Source: an uncultured Oscillibacter sp.
GTDB taxonomy: Bacteria; Bacillota; Clostridia; Oscillospirales; Oscillospiraceae
Assembly: GCA_910588005.1 (NCBI GenBank)
Contig: CAJUQM010000056.1
Span: 1 to 11,880, forward strand
Direction of reading: 5' to 3'
DNA length: 11,880 bases
In this document: in pieces, positions 1 through 9,100 of the stretch
Layout: each line of letters begins with the position of its first letter
Position numbering within the stretch: position 1 is the stretch's first letter
The notes under the pieces: model-generated
Seen by the model: only the letters and a program-made list of their open reading frames with translations
What the model was told of the DNA's origin: nothing
Database searches by the model: none
Position numbers and translations under genes: made by a program

Positions 1-299
1 ACTCCCTCCACGCCAGCGGTCCCGTCCTGGCGGACGCCTCCGTCAACCTGAACGGATGCTTCGCTATCCGGGGCGTCAAGGTGGTGGAGGGCAGCAGCGG
101 CCCCTTCGTCTCCATGCCCAGCTACAAGGGCAGGGACGGCTATAAGGACATCTGCTTCCCCTGCACCAAGGAGTTCCACCAGCAGTTCCATCAGGCGGTG
201 CTGGATTCCTACCAGCAGTCGCTGGTACAGCTCCCTCATCAGAGGCAGTCCGGTATGGGACAGGAGGAAGCTCCTCCCGCCCCGGAAATGAGAATATAA
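1..299 (+). CDS. spoVG: SpoVG-family regulator, 3' part only
   Basis: The reading frame is open from base 3 at the window edge, so the N-terminus is missing. About 98 residues remain. The segment NLNGCFAIRGVKVVEG, then GPFVSMPSYKG, then YKDICFPCTKEF matches the conserved SpoVG core (a beta-rich stretch with the typical 'VxEGxxGxFVxMPS' run, a short 'D-I-x-x-P' segment and a C-terminal helix). SpoVG proteins are small nucleic-acid-binding regulators, first known from sporulation and septation, and copies are common on Clostridia conjugative elements. The tail after the core (about 25 residues, Gln- and Pro-rich) is not part of the usual domain. The stop codon lies 14 bases before the next start, so it is probably co-transcribed with the surface genes downstream. 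A regulatory role in the element is inferred from family and position. Confidence 0.85.
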   Translation, partial: SLHASGPVLADASVNLNGCFAIRGVKVVEGSSGPFVSMPSYKGRDGYKDICFPCTKEFHQQFHQAVLDSYQQSLVQLPHQRQSGMGQEEAPPAPEMRI

Positions 300-313
300 A
301 GGAGGAAACGACA

Positions 314-1231
314 ATGAAGAAACTTACCGCAGTCTGCGCCCTGGCATTGGCGCTGACGATGGCCCTCTCTCCCGCCGCTCATGCGGCGGAGTGGGCTGAT
401 CCCGCCCAGGTGTGTTACCCCTCTTCTGTCACGCAGAATGAGGACGGCACCGAGATCCGCAAGTTCTATGATCTGTCCCCGGAGGACGATCCCACCGGCA
501 TCCCCCGCTCTGACTTCGAGCAGGACGGATACCACTACACTCTGGTGGACTTGCTCAAGCAGGAGCTTCCAGAGCATGAGAGCCGCCAACACACCGAGAC
601 GGTGACGCTGGAGAGCAAGAACAAGGACATGGCCTCTGTCCTGGCCCTGCTGCCCCAGGAGAAGGAGTTCATCACCGATGACGGCCTGTCCGGAACGCTG
701 ACCCTGCGGCTGGATACGGTGCAGGTGGATGTCTCCGGCTACGGCAGCTCCACTAGGCAGGTCTCCGCTACCCGGAGCTATCCCAACCTGGCGGGTCAGG
801 ACACCCAGTACATCCCCAAGACCATCCAGGACGGCGGCAGGACCCTGACCCTCCAGGATGTCAACTGGCAGACGGACAACACCGGCAGCCTGGACGGCTA
901 CGCCCTGGGGGACCGCTACACCGCTGTGGCCACCTACACCGGCAGCGCCACCAGCAGTTATGTGAAGGGTTATACGGTCTCCGCGGACTACACCGGGACT
1001 GTCAGCCGGATTGCCCTGAACAAAACCCGGTATGTGGCAATCTTTGAGGGTACGCCCCTCCAGCCGGTGGAGCCTGCTGCCGATACCGCCAATACCGCCG
1101 CCTCCGCTTTCCACTGGGCCTATGTGCTGGTCCCTCTGGGCGTGATCGCCGCGGCTGGCGGCGGTATCGGTATCGCCCTGTTCCTCAAGCGGCGGGGTGA
1201 ACTGGCTGAGGACGGCAATGGGAACGAGTGA
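314..1231 (+). CDS. exported type-I membrane protein of unknown function, ICE-associated
   Basis: 305 residues. The ATG has a strong SD (AAAGGAGG about 8 bases upstream). Residues 1-24 are a signal peptide (MKK, hydrophobic core, AHAAE cleavage region). Residues about 269-291 form one transmembrane helix, followed by KRR and a short acidic cytoplasmic tail, so most of the protein should be outside the cell, held by its C-terminus. The ectodomain is rich in Thr, Tyr and Asp and looks beta-stranded. Two stretches resemble each other: GTLTLRLDTVQVDVSGY (about residues 126-142) and RTLTLQDVNWQTDN (about 176-189). Between them lies a YPNL...IPKTI segment that I recall, without being able to check, from hypothetical proteins of related conjugative elements. 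There is no LPxTG and no enzyme motif. It sits between spoVG and the sortase, which suggests a membrane partner of the surface or mating apparatus. Function unknown. Confidence 0.8.
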   Translation: MKKLTAVCALALALTMALSPAAHAAEWADPAQVCYPSSVTQNEDGTEIRKFYDLSPEDDPTGIPRSDFEQDGYHYTLVDLLKQELPEHESRQHTETVTLESKNKDMASVLALLPQEKEFITDDGLSGTLTLRLDTVQVDVSGYGSSTRQVSATRSYPNLAGQDTQYIPKTIQDGGRTLTLQDVNWQTDNTGSLDGYALGDRYTAVATYTGSATSSYVKGYTVSADYTGTVSRIALNKTRYVAIFEGTPLQPVEPAADTANTAASAFHWAYVLVPLGVIAAAGGGIGIALFLKRRGELAEDGNGNE

Positions 1232-1251
1232 CACAATACATTTAATATGAT

Positions 1252-1257
1252 AAGGAG
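1252..1257 (+). promoter_or_regulatory. ribosome binding site deciding the sortase start
   Basis: AAGGAG lies 11 bases before the ATG at 1269 but only 2 bases before an in-frame GTG at 1260. Two bases is too short for initiation, and the ATG begins a canonical MKKL signal peptide, so 1269 is the better start. Confidence 0.6.
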
Positions 1258-1268
1258 CAGTGAACTCT

Positions 1269-2102
1269 ATGAAAAAACTGACGACGCTCCTGCTGGCCCT
1301 GTACATGACGGCCTCCACGATGGCGGCCGCCTATGCCGCGGAGCCGCTGGAGTACACCATTGACGGCACTGGCGGCCCGGAGTATGGAAACCCCACTTCC
1401 ATTGAGGTGATCCACACGCCGGGCGAGGGCGCTATGAAAAATGAGGACGTGAGCAAAAACGCCGCTCTCGCCCCGCCCGTTTTTGGCAGCGCCAGCGCCG
1501 ATACCCTGCATACCGGCACACCCCTGACCCCCAATCTGGCGCCCGGCTATATGCCCGATACCGGCGCGGTCATCAACGGCAGCTCCTCCGCGGTCCAGCC
1601 GCCCGCTTTGGGCGGCGAAACCAATGGCACGGTCTATGTCCCCGGCTCCTCCACAGTGACTGTGACCAACCCCGGCGGCGCCGCAGACGGCTATACCGAG
1701 GTGACGGACGATCTCTACTACAGCGGCGGATACCTGGGCACGCTGAAAATCCCCGCCATTGACCTGAGCGTGAAGATTTACCAGGGCACGGACAGCAGGA
1801 CCCTGGCAAAGGGAGTGGGCCACTTCACGGAGACCTCCATCTGGGGAGGCAACATCGGGTTGGCTGCCCACAACCGGGGTACTAATTCCTACTTTGGCAG
1901 GCTCCACACCTTGGAGGCTGGAGACAGGATCACGCTCACCACAAAGCTGGGTACCCGCACCTATGAGGTGGTCTCCGTTGCCAAGGTCAGTGAGACGGAC
2001 CGGAGCAGTCTCGCGGACACGCGGGACAACTGCCTGACGCTGTACACCTGCGTCCGAAATGAGCGGGATCTGCGGTGGTGTGTCCGGGCGGTGGAGGTTT
2101 AA
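1269..2102 (+). CDS. class D-like sortase with cleavable-looking signal peptide
   Basis: 277 residues from ATG 1269. Residues 1-23 are a signal peptide ending AYAAE. Residues about 24-145 are a low-complexity Pro/Gly/Ser/Thr-rich segment. The sortase fold runs from about 150 to 277: it opens with LGTLKIPAIDLSVKIYQG, has the catalytic His in AAHNRG (H201), the catalytic Cys in LTLYTCV (C261) and the likely catalytic Arg in LRWCVRA (R269). The 'LGxLxIPxI...GT' opening and 'TLxTC' motif fit class D or related sortases, which cut LPxTG-type signals and join the Thr to an amine. The obvious substrate is the giant adhesin encoded two genes on, which ends in LPRTG. Odd points are the lack of a clear uncleaved membrane anchor and the long N-terminal linker. 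The coding region ends at a small 6-bp hairpin (2101-2116) without a T-run. Confidence 0.87.
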   Translation: MKKLTTLLLALYMTASTMAAAYAAEPLEYTIDGTGGPEYGNPTSIEVIHTPGEGAMKNEDVSKNAALAPPVFGSASADTLHTGTPLTPNLAPGYMPDTGAVINGSSSAVQPPALGGETNGTVYVPGSSTVTVTNPGGAADGYTEVTDDLYYSGGYLGTLKIPAIDLSVKIYQGTDSRTLAKGVGHFTETSIWGGNIGLAAHNRGTNSYFGRLHTLEAGDRITLTTKLGTRTYEVVSVAKVSETDRSSLADTRDNCLTLYTCVRNERDLRWCVRAVEV

Positions 2103-2250
2103 GCGGAAACCCGCTTGTACAATCTGCTTGGTTTACACGCCTTCGTTTCTCCGTTTCAGATTGCTTTTTCCTCTCGACTTTCCCCCTCGCTTCCAGTATT
2201 GTGTTGCTTGCAAAAGGTACGCAAAAATACGAGATACAGGAGGAAAAGCT

Positions 2251-3057
2251 ATGAACCGCATAAGGAAACGCATTGCCGCCGCACTGACAGCCGCCGCCCT
2301 CGCTGCCGGCCTCGCCATCCCCGCCGGGGCATTGGACCCCTCTGCCGGCCCCATCCGGGTGAGCAGCTGCAAGGGCAATACCCTGGAGGCAGGCGAACGG
2401 AGCCTTCTCATCATCGGCCCCGCCGGGGCAGAGTACACGGCAAGCTCCGGCAATCCGGAGGCCGTTGCCATCGAGCGGGTGATGACCTATTGGGTGGCTG
2501 TGGCCAAGGCGGAGGGTACGGCGGAGATCACCGTCACCGGCAGGGCCGGTGATACCGGGAGCCTGACGCTGACGGTGGGAACACCAAAAACAGATTCGGT
2601 TCCCGCTTCTGCCCCCACTTCCAGCCCTACAGCGAATGAGGACGCCGGTCTGACTGCCAACATGGAACTCCGGCAGGAGACGATCCGGCTCATCAACGAG
2701 ATCCGCCGGGAAAACGGCGCGGCGGAGCTGGAGGTGAACGAATCGCTGATGAACGCCGCCCAGGACTGCTCCGCGCAGATGTTCACGGACCACGACTCGG
2801 CGTATGAGTGCGGGGCGGCCAAGCGGTACGGATACCCCTACGGCTTCGGCGATAACCTGACGTGGTTCACCGGCGCTTCCCGCCTGGAAAACGCGGCGGA
2901 AACGGCAGTGGGCAACTGGAAAAACTCACCCTTTCACTTCCAGACCATGATCGACCCCGCCAGCGATACCATCGGGGTCGGCATCACCATCCGGGACGGG
3001 AAAGCCTGCTGCTATATGTTCGCGGGCGTCCCCGACAGTTACAGCGCATACGGCTGA
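2251..3057 (+). CDS. secreted BIG2-like plus CAP (SCP) domain protein
   Basis: 268 residues from ATG 2251, which has a strong AGGAGG SD 8 bases upstream. The frame is open further upstream into the sortase gene, but a signal peptide starts exactly here (MNRIRKR, hydrophobic Ala/Leu core to about residue 27). Residues about 34-110 look like a bacterial Ig-like (BIG2-type) domain, ending in GTAEITVTGR...LTLTV. Residues 111-133 are a Pro/Ser/Thr linker. Residues about 137-265 are a CAP domain: INEIRRENG, a first His in TDHDSAYE (H181), FGDNLTW (D201 where many CAP proteins have Glu), E217 and WKNSPFH (H229). CAP proteins are secreted and have varied roles; Clostridia have many. It lies between sortase and adhesin, followed by a strong terminator. 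A 148-base gap (2103-2250), pyrimidine-rich and without a convincing promoter, precedes it. Its task in the element is unknown. Confidence 0.87.
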   Translation: MNRIRKRIAAALTAAALAAGLAIPAGALDPSAGPIRVSSCKGNTLEAGERSLLIIGPAGAEYTASSGNPEAVAIERVMTYWVAVAKAEGTAEITVTGRAGDTGSLTLTVGTPKTDSVPASAPTSSPTANEDAGLTANMELRQETIRLINEIRRENGAAELEVNESLMNAAQDCSAQMFTDHDSAYECGAAKRYGYPYGFGDNLTWFTGASRLENAAETAVGNWKNSPFHFQTMIDPASDTIGVGITIRDGKACCYMFAGVPDSYSAYG

Positions 3058-3084
3058 CAAAACAATGCTTCATCCCACATCGCT

Positions 3085-3120
3085 GGCCTCCGGCTTACGC
3101 CGGGGGCCTCTTTTTATTTT
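3085..3120 (+). terminator. strong intrinsic terminator after the CAP gene
   Basis: A 10-bp stem (GGCCTCCGGC with GCCGGGGGCC, one G-T pair) closes a TTAC loop at 3085-3108 and is followed by TCTTTTTATTTT. This is a textbook Rho-independent terminator 27 bases after the CAP stop codon. Only 24 bases separate it from the adhesin ATG at 3145. Confidence 0.9.
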
Positions 3121-3144
3121 GAATCAGAACAGAAAGGAACGCAT

Positions 3145-6100
3145 ATGAATCAATTTCGACATTTGCGGACCAGAGTGACCGCCCTGCTGCTGGCGGCCGT
3201 CTGTGTTCTCGGGCTGTTCCCCGTCACCGCACTGGCGGCGGGAACGGACACGATCAAGCTGGAGAGCTTCGGGATGTCCGGCGTCTCCTACACCTCCCCG
3301 CAGCTGGGCACGGCCAGCCTGCATCAGATGTACTACGACTACGGCGGCACATCCAGGATTGGCTTTTGCGGCACGAAAGGCGGCGGCATGGGCCAATCTC
3401 TCATTGGCCAGACTTGGGGGAATAAGACCGCCATTTCTGATCCCACGGTCTCCATGATGATGGCCTATTATTACTCCCATTCTACCGGCGTATTTACAGA
3501 CCGGGCCGAGGCACTGGGCGTAAACACCATTTGGGATACGACCTACACCTGGTACATGAACGCATGGGTGCAGGCCATTATCTGGCGTTACAAGCAGGGC
3601 AGCCTCAGCGATCCAGTGGTGGGCTGCGCGGAGGAACTGATGGCAGTCTATAACTCGCTGGAGGGCACCCATTTCACCAGCATTGATGAGGAACGCGATG
3701 GCGTCTCCTTCCGGGACCGGGCACAGCTTGTCCTTGATCTTGGAAATCAGGGCGTGTGGGGCGACTGTGAGGTCTACGAGTATTCCTTTACCGGAGCCGG
3801 AAGCTCCACACATCCCGCAAGCAGCGTTCAGAAGGTCATGATCGGGGATCTGGCCGTACAGTCCACCTCGGAAAGGTATACCCTGATTATCAAAAAAGTG
3901 GACGCCACTAATCCTACAAAGGGCTTGCAGGGGGCGGAGTTTCATGTGCAGGCTCAGAATGGATCTTATTCAAAGGATGTTGTGACAGGGGCAGATGGAA
4001 CGTATACATTGAAGGGCCTCACCGCCAATACCTACGCCGTGACCGAGACCGCACCCCCTCCGGGCGGGTACATGATTGACAATCCTGGCCCGGAGTATGT
4101 GGTCCTGCCCAACGGCTCCAGCAATACCGTGACCGTTACCTTCACGGACACCCCGCCCACCACCGGCGAGGGAACCATCCGGAAGGTGGACGCGGACGAT
4201 CCCACCAAGGGCCTCGCGGGAGCGGTCATTAAAATCACTGGTGTGGATAATAACTTTGTGGGCACCTATACCACCGGGAGCGGTGGATATTTGACGGATG
4301 TACCCTGGGACCAGATGCCCGTTGGCAGCTTTACCGCAGAGGAGATGACCCCACCGGAGGGATACACTAAGAGTACCGACCAGAGTAAGGTCAAGCAGAC
4401 GTTTGTCTGGGATGGAAAAACCGATGTTTCCCTCGTTTTTGAAAATGACGCCCGCGTTAAAATCCGGCTCATCAAGCTGGATGATAGCAACAACCCCCTC
4501 CCCGGCGCAGTGTTCAATGTCCTCAAAGATGGCCAAATCGTGGGCACAGAGGCAACCAAGGCAGACGGCTCCATCACAGTGACAGATGTGACCGAGGGGA
4601 TGTACGCCTTTGTCGAGGTCTCTGTCCCAGCGCCCTGGGCCAAGCTCACCGAGCCGGTGATTGCCCATGTAGATCAAGCCACTGTCAACGGGGGCGGAAC
4701 GATCACCGTCACCGCGGCGGACAAAAAACTGCCCACATTGACGCTCCTCAAATGGGATTCTCAGACCAAGGAGGCCATTCCTGGTACCCATTTTGAGGTC
4801 AAGGGCATCCATTTTGGATTCCACCGGGACGTGGAGACTGGCCCGGACGGAAAAGCGGTTCTGAAGAATATCCCCGTAGACAGCTACGAGGTCATTGAGA
4901 AGTCTGTCCCGGACCCCTGGGTGATCGGCGAAGAACCCACGCAGACCGTCTATCTTGGCCCCGGCGAGGACCAGCAGCTGATTTTTGACAACCTCAAACA
5001 GCCCCTGCTCACCCTCAAGAAAATTGACGCGGACAGCCAGGCCCCGATCCCTCAGACAGTCCTGACGGTCAAGGCCCTGGACGGGACCTACCAGGACGAC
5101 TGGACCACCGGGGCGGATGGTACGGTCTCCCTGCGGGTAAATCCCGGCGTGTATGAGGTGACGGAAAAATCGGTCCCGGCTCCTTACTACCTGCCAGACA
5201 AGGACGCGGACCGGACCCAGACGATCACCCTGCGCCCCGGTGACGAACAGACCCTCATTTTTCGGAACCGGAAGGCTCCGGAGGTCACGATTTTTAAGGA
5301 AAACAGTATCACTGGGGAACCGATTGAACACGCCAAATTCCACATCACCTACACCAGCAACGGCGAGGCGGCAGAAGCCCCCGCCACCATCGACTATGGT
5401 GAGGTATTCACGGACGCCAAGGGTGAGATCCGGGTCCACGAGCTGGGCAAGCGGTTGTACCCCGGCGAATTTACTATCACGGAGCTAGAGCCGGCCGATG
5501 GATTCCAGCTCAAGGAACCGCTCTCTCAGACGGTCATTATCCATGGAAACGAGAGCAAAACCGTGCGTTTTCAGAACACCCCTCTGAGCGCGCTCGTGGT
5601 CTGGAAATATGACAGTGTCACCGGCGAACCCGTTGAGGGGGCTATTTTCCAGGTCCGATATATGTCCGGCACCAGCGGCTCCGGAGGCACGGTCATCGGC
5701 ACCTATAAGACCGGCCCCGGCGGCAGCTTTACCATCAATCGGCTCAAAGCGGGCGCTTATCTCGTGGAGGAGCTGGCCAGCGATGGGGATCATGTGATGG
5801 ATACCGCTCCCCAGACCGCTTATATCTCCGGCAAGGAGCAGGATGTGGTGCAGCTCTATTTTGGCAACAGTCCCAAGGGTTCCATTCTGGTCAAGAAAAT
5901 TGATGCCAGCACCCATGAGCCTTTAAGTGACTGCGAATTTCTGGTGACCGACAGCCACGGAACGATGCTGGGAGACGCCAACGGCAAATTTGTGACGGAC
6001 AGCGCCGGAACCATCCTGATCTCCAATATCAACCCAGGAACAACGCTGGTGGTACGGGAGACCAGGGCAAAAGAAAATTATATTCTGGATGATGTGCCGC

Positions 6101-9100
6101 AGACCGCCACCATCAAGGCGGGCCAGACCGTCACACTGGAGTTCCGCAACCAGCCCAAGGGTTCCGTCACGCTCTACAAGTACAGCAGCCTGGACCGCCG
6201 GACTCCCCTGGAGGGCGTTGGATTTAAGATCACCTTCTCAAACGGACAGGTAGTGGACAACATCGGCGGAAAGCTGTCCTCCAACGGCATCTATTATACT
6301 GATTCCGAGGGCCAGATCAACATCAGCGGCGTAACCGGGACGCTGGTATTTACTGAAATTTCCACGATCCCTGGCTACCTGATCGATGAAAACCGCAAGA
6401 GCCAGACTATCGTGGTCAACCCCAATGACCACCAGAGCGTCTATTTTTACAACCAGCCCATCGGGAACCTCGTCATCAAGAAGATGTCCTCCACCACCAA
6501 GGAGCCGCTGAGCGATGTGGTGATCCGCGTCACCCGGACAGACGGTACTGTTGTGGGCGAGTCCAACGGCGAGTTCCGAACGGACGAGTCGGGCTTCATC
6601 AAAATCCCCGTGGAACCAGGCGGCTATATCGTGCAGGAGGTCAAAAGCAAACCCGGATACCTTCTGGATGATACGCCAAAAACCATTGAGGTCAAGGGTC
6701 CCGGCACCTACAACATCGAGCTGTTCAACCAGCCTCTGGGTTCCTTGGTCATCCATAAGTACAGCAGCCTGGACCGGAAAACGCCCTTGGCGGGAGTACA
6801 GTTCAAAGTAACCTATGCCCCCGGCTGTGTTGTGGACAATGAAAACGGTAACGTATCCTCCAACGGCATCTATTATACCGGGCCGGACGGGACCATCACC
6901 ATCAGAGGGATCGTGGGCACGGTGGTCGTTACTGAACAGGCCACGATTCCCGGCTATACCATCGACCCGGAGACCCGGAGCCAGACCATCGTGGTCAACC
7001 CGGACGATGTGCAGCACGCATATTTTTATAATAGCCCGAAAAATACCCTCATTATCGAGAAGTACCTCGAGGAGGAGGGCAGCGAGCACAAGCCCCTGAA
7101 AGGTGTCACCTTCCTGGTCACTGATTCCAGTGGGGCGGTTGTGGGCAACAGCAACGGCGAGTTCATTTCCGGCAAGGATGGCCGGGCGGTGATCCCCGGC
7201 GTGGAACCTGGGTCCACCATCACCGTGCGGGAGATCAAGGTCCCCGAGGGCGTGGTCCTGGACGGCATTCCCAAGAGCATCAAAATCAGCGATGACGGAG
7301 CCAATATCCTCCGTTTTTACAACAAAAAGGTTGGGACCCTTGTGGTCAGAAAACTGGATAAGATCAGTAAGGAGCCGCTGCCCGGCGTTCAGTTTGAATT
7401 GACCTACGCCGAGGGCGGGTATGTGGATGATGCCAACGGCCATCTCTCCTCCAAGGGCCTGTATACCACCAACGCCAATGGGGAGATCCGGGTTCCCGTG
7501 GTGGGAACGGTTGTAGTCAAGGAACTCAAGACCTTGCCAACCCACGTCATTGACGAGGCAACCAGAATCCAGACGGTCAAGGTGAATCCCGCGGACACGC
7601 AGACCCTGGTGGTGTACAACGAACCGCTGTGTTCACTGACGCTTACAAAAAAGGACGCCGTCACAGGCAAGCCCGTACCCAACACAGAATTTACGCTCAA
7701 GGACGGCGATGGAAACATCCTGGGCCGCTACACCACCGGGAGCGATGGGACCGTGACGGTGACGGGTCTCATTCCCAACTCCACGGTAGTCGTGGTGGAA
7801 ACCAGGGTCCCCTCCAACTATGTCCTCGATCCCACGCCCAGGACGGTCATCGTCCGCAACGGTAGCAATACGCTCCCCGGCACGGGCGGCAGCTCCGGGG
7901 CCGTGGATGGCGGGACTTCCGGAGGGCCCTCCGGCGGCAGCTCCGGGGGAAACAATGTGACCGTAGAGAATATCCCCAAGACTACACTTACCATTGAGAA
8001 GTATCTGGAGACGGAGACTGGCAATGTTCCGCTGAAGGGCGTCACTTTCCTCGTGACCGACTCCGGCGGCGCCGTGGTTGGCCCTGACAACGGAGAGTAC
8101 ATCTCCGATGAAAATGGCCGTATTGTGATTCCCAACCTGGAGCCGGGCATCACCGTCACCGCCAGGGAACTTAAAGTGCCTGACGGCGTAGTGCTGGATT
8201 CCACCCCCAAGAGTATTAAGATCAAGGGCGGCGAAGGCGGGCAGACCCTCACCTTTATCAATAAAAGTACAGGTGGTCTCGAGCTGATCAAGGTCAATGA
8301 GGCGGACAAAACCCAGCGCATCCCCGGCGTCACTTTTGAGATTCGGAAGATGGACGGAGGGCTGGTCCAAACCGTCACTACCGGCGATAATGGCCGCATC
8401 TATGTGAATTTGGATGCCGGAAACTACTATGCGGTGGAACTGGAAGCCGCCAAGGGCTTCCAGGTGGACAATACGCCCCACTATTTCACCGTGGAGGATG
8501 GCAGGGTCACGACCCTGACCGTGACCAATCGGGCGGTCAGCGGCATCCTCATCCACAAGATTGACAGCGTCACCAAACAGGGCATCTATGGGGTGACCTT
8601 CCTGCTCTACGACAGCAGCGAAAATCCCATCGGGCAGTACAGCAGCGATGACAAGGGCTATGTCTATATCAACGATCTGCCCGCCTCTGGCCGCTACTAC
8701 CTGTGCGAATTGGAGAATGACGGATATCTGGTGGACACCCAGCTGAAGACGGTCTACGTCACCGATGGGACCACCACCGAGATCACCTGGGAGAACACTG
8801 CGGTCATCGGCCAGATTCAGATCACCAAGACCTCCGCAGACTACAATTCCATGAACGGCTGGCCTGCCGGCACTCCGATTCCCGGCACGGAATTTGAGAT
8901 CTACCACTACCGCACGAACAACCTGGTAGACACCATCCGCACCGACCGGAACGGCCTGGCGGTCTCCAAGCCCCTGCCTTTGGGCCGGTACAAGGTGGTG
9001 GAATCCAAGGCCGCTGAGTTCTACGGCCTGGACAAGACCCCCATTGAGGTGGAGATTGAGTATGCCGGCCAGATCGTCAAGACGGCCATGACCAACAAGG

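Noticed and set aside
1260..1268. GTG at 1260 as the sortase start
   Set aside because: Only 2 bases from AAGGAG; the ATG at 1269 begins a canonical signal peptide.
239..1318. Long minus-strand open frame (359 codons), with similar ones at 3970-5439, 6238-7545 and 7633-8907
   Set aside because: They lie opposite well-supported + strand genes, have no SD or recognisable domains, and their His/Gly/Asp-rich composition is what GC-rich codon bias on the other strand produces.
2101..2116. Small hairpin AAGCGG/CCGCTT at the sortase stop codon as a terminator
   Set aside because: Only a 6-bp stem and no T-run follows; too weak to call.
2200..2232. Possible promoter (TTGCTT ... AAATAC) before the CAP gene
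   Set aside because: Poor matches to both boxes and a spacing of 15; not convincing by eye.
2059..2250. Upstream extension of the CAP gene into the sortase 3' end
   Set aside because: The frame is open by chance. A strong SD and a signal peptide mark 2251 as the start.
5881..8280. Repeated DNA as a CRISPR array or mobile element
   Set aside because: The repeats are in-frame, diverged protein domains, with no spacers, inverted ends or transposase.
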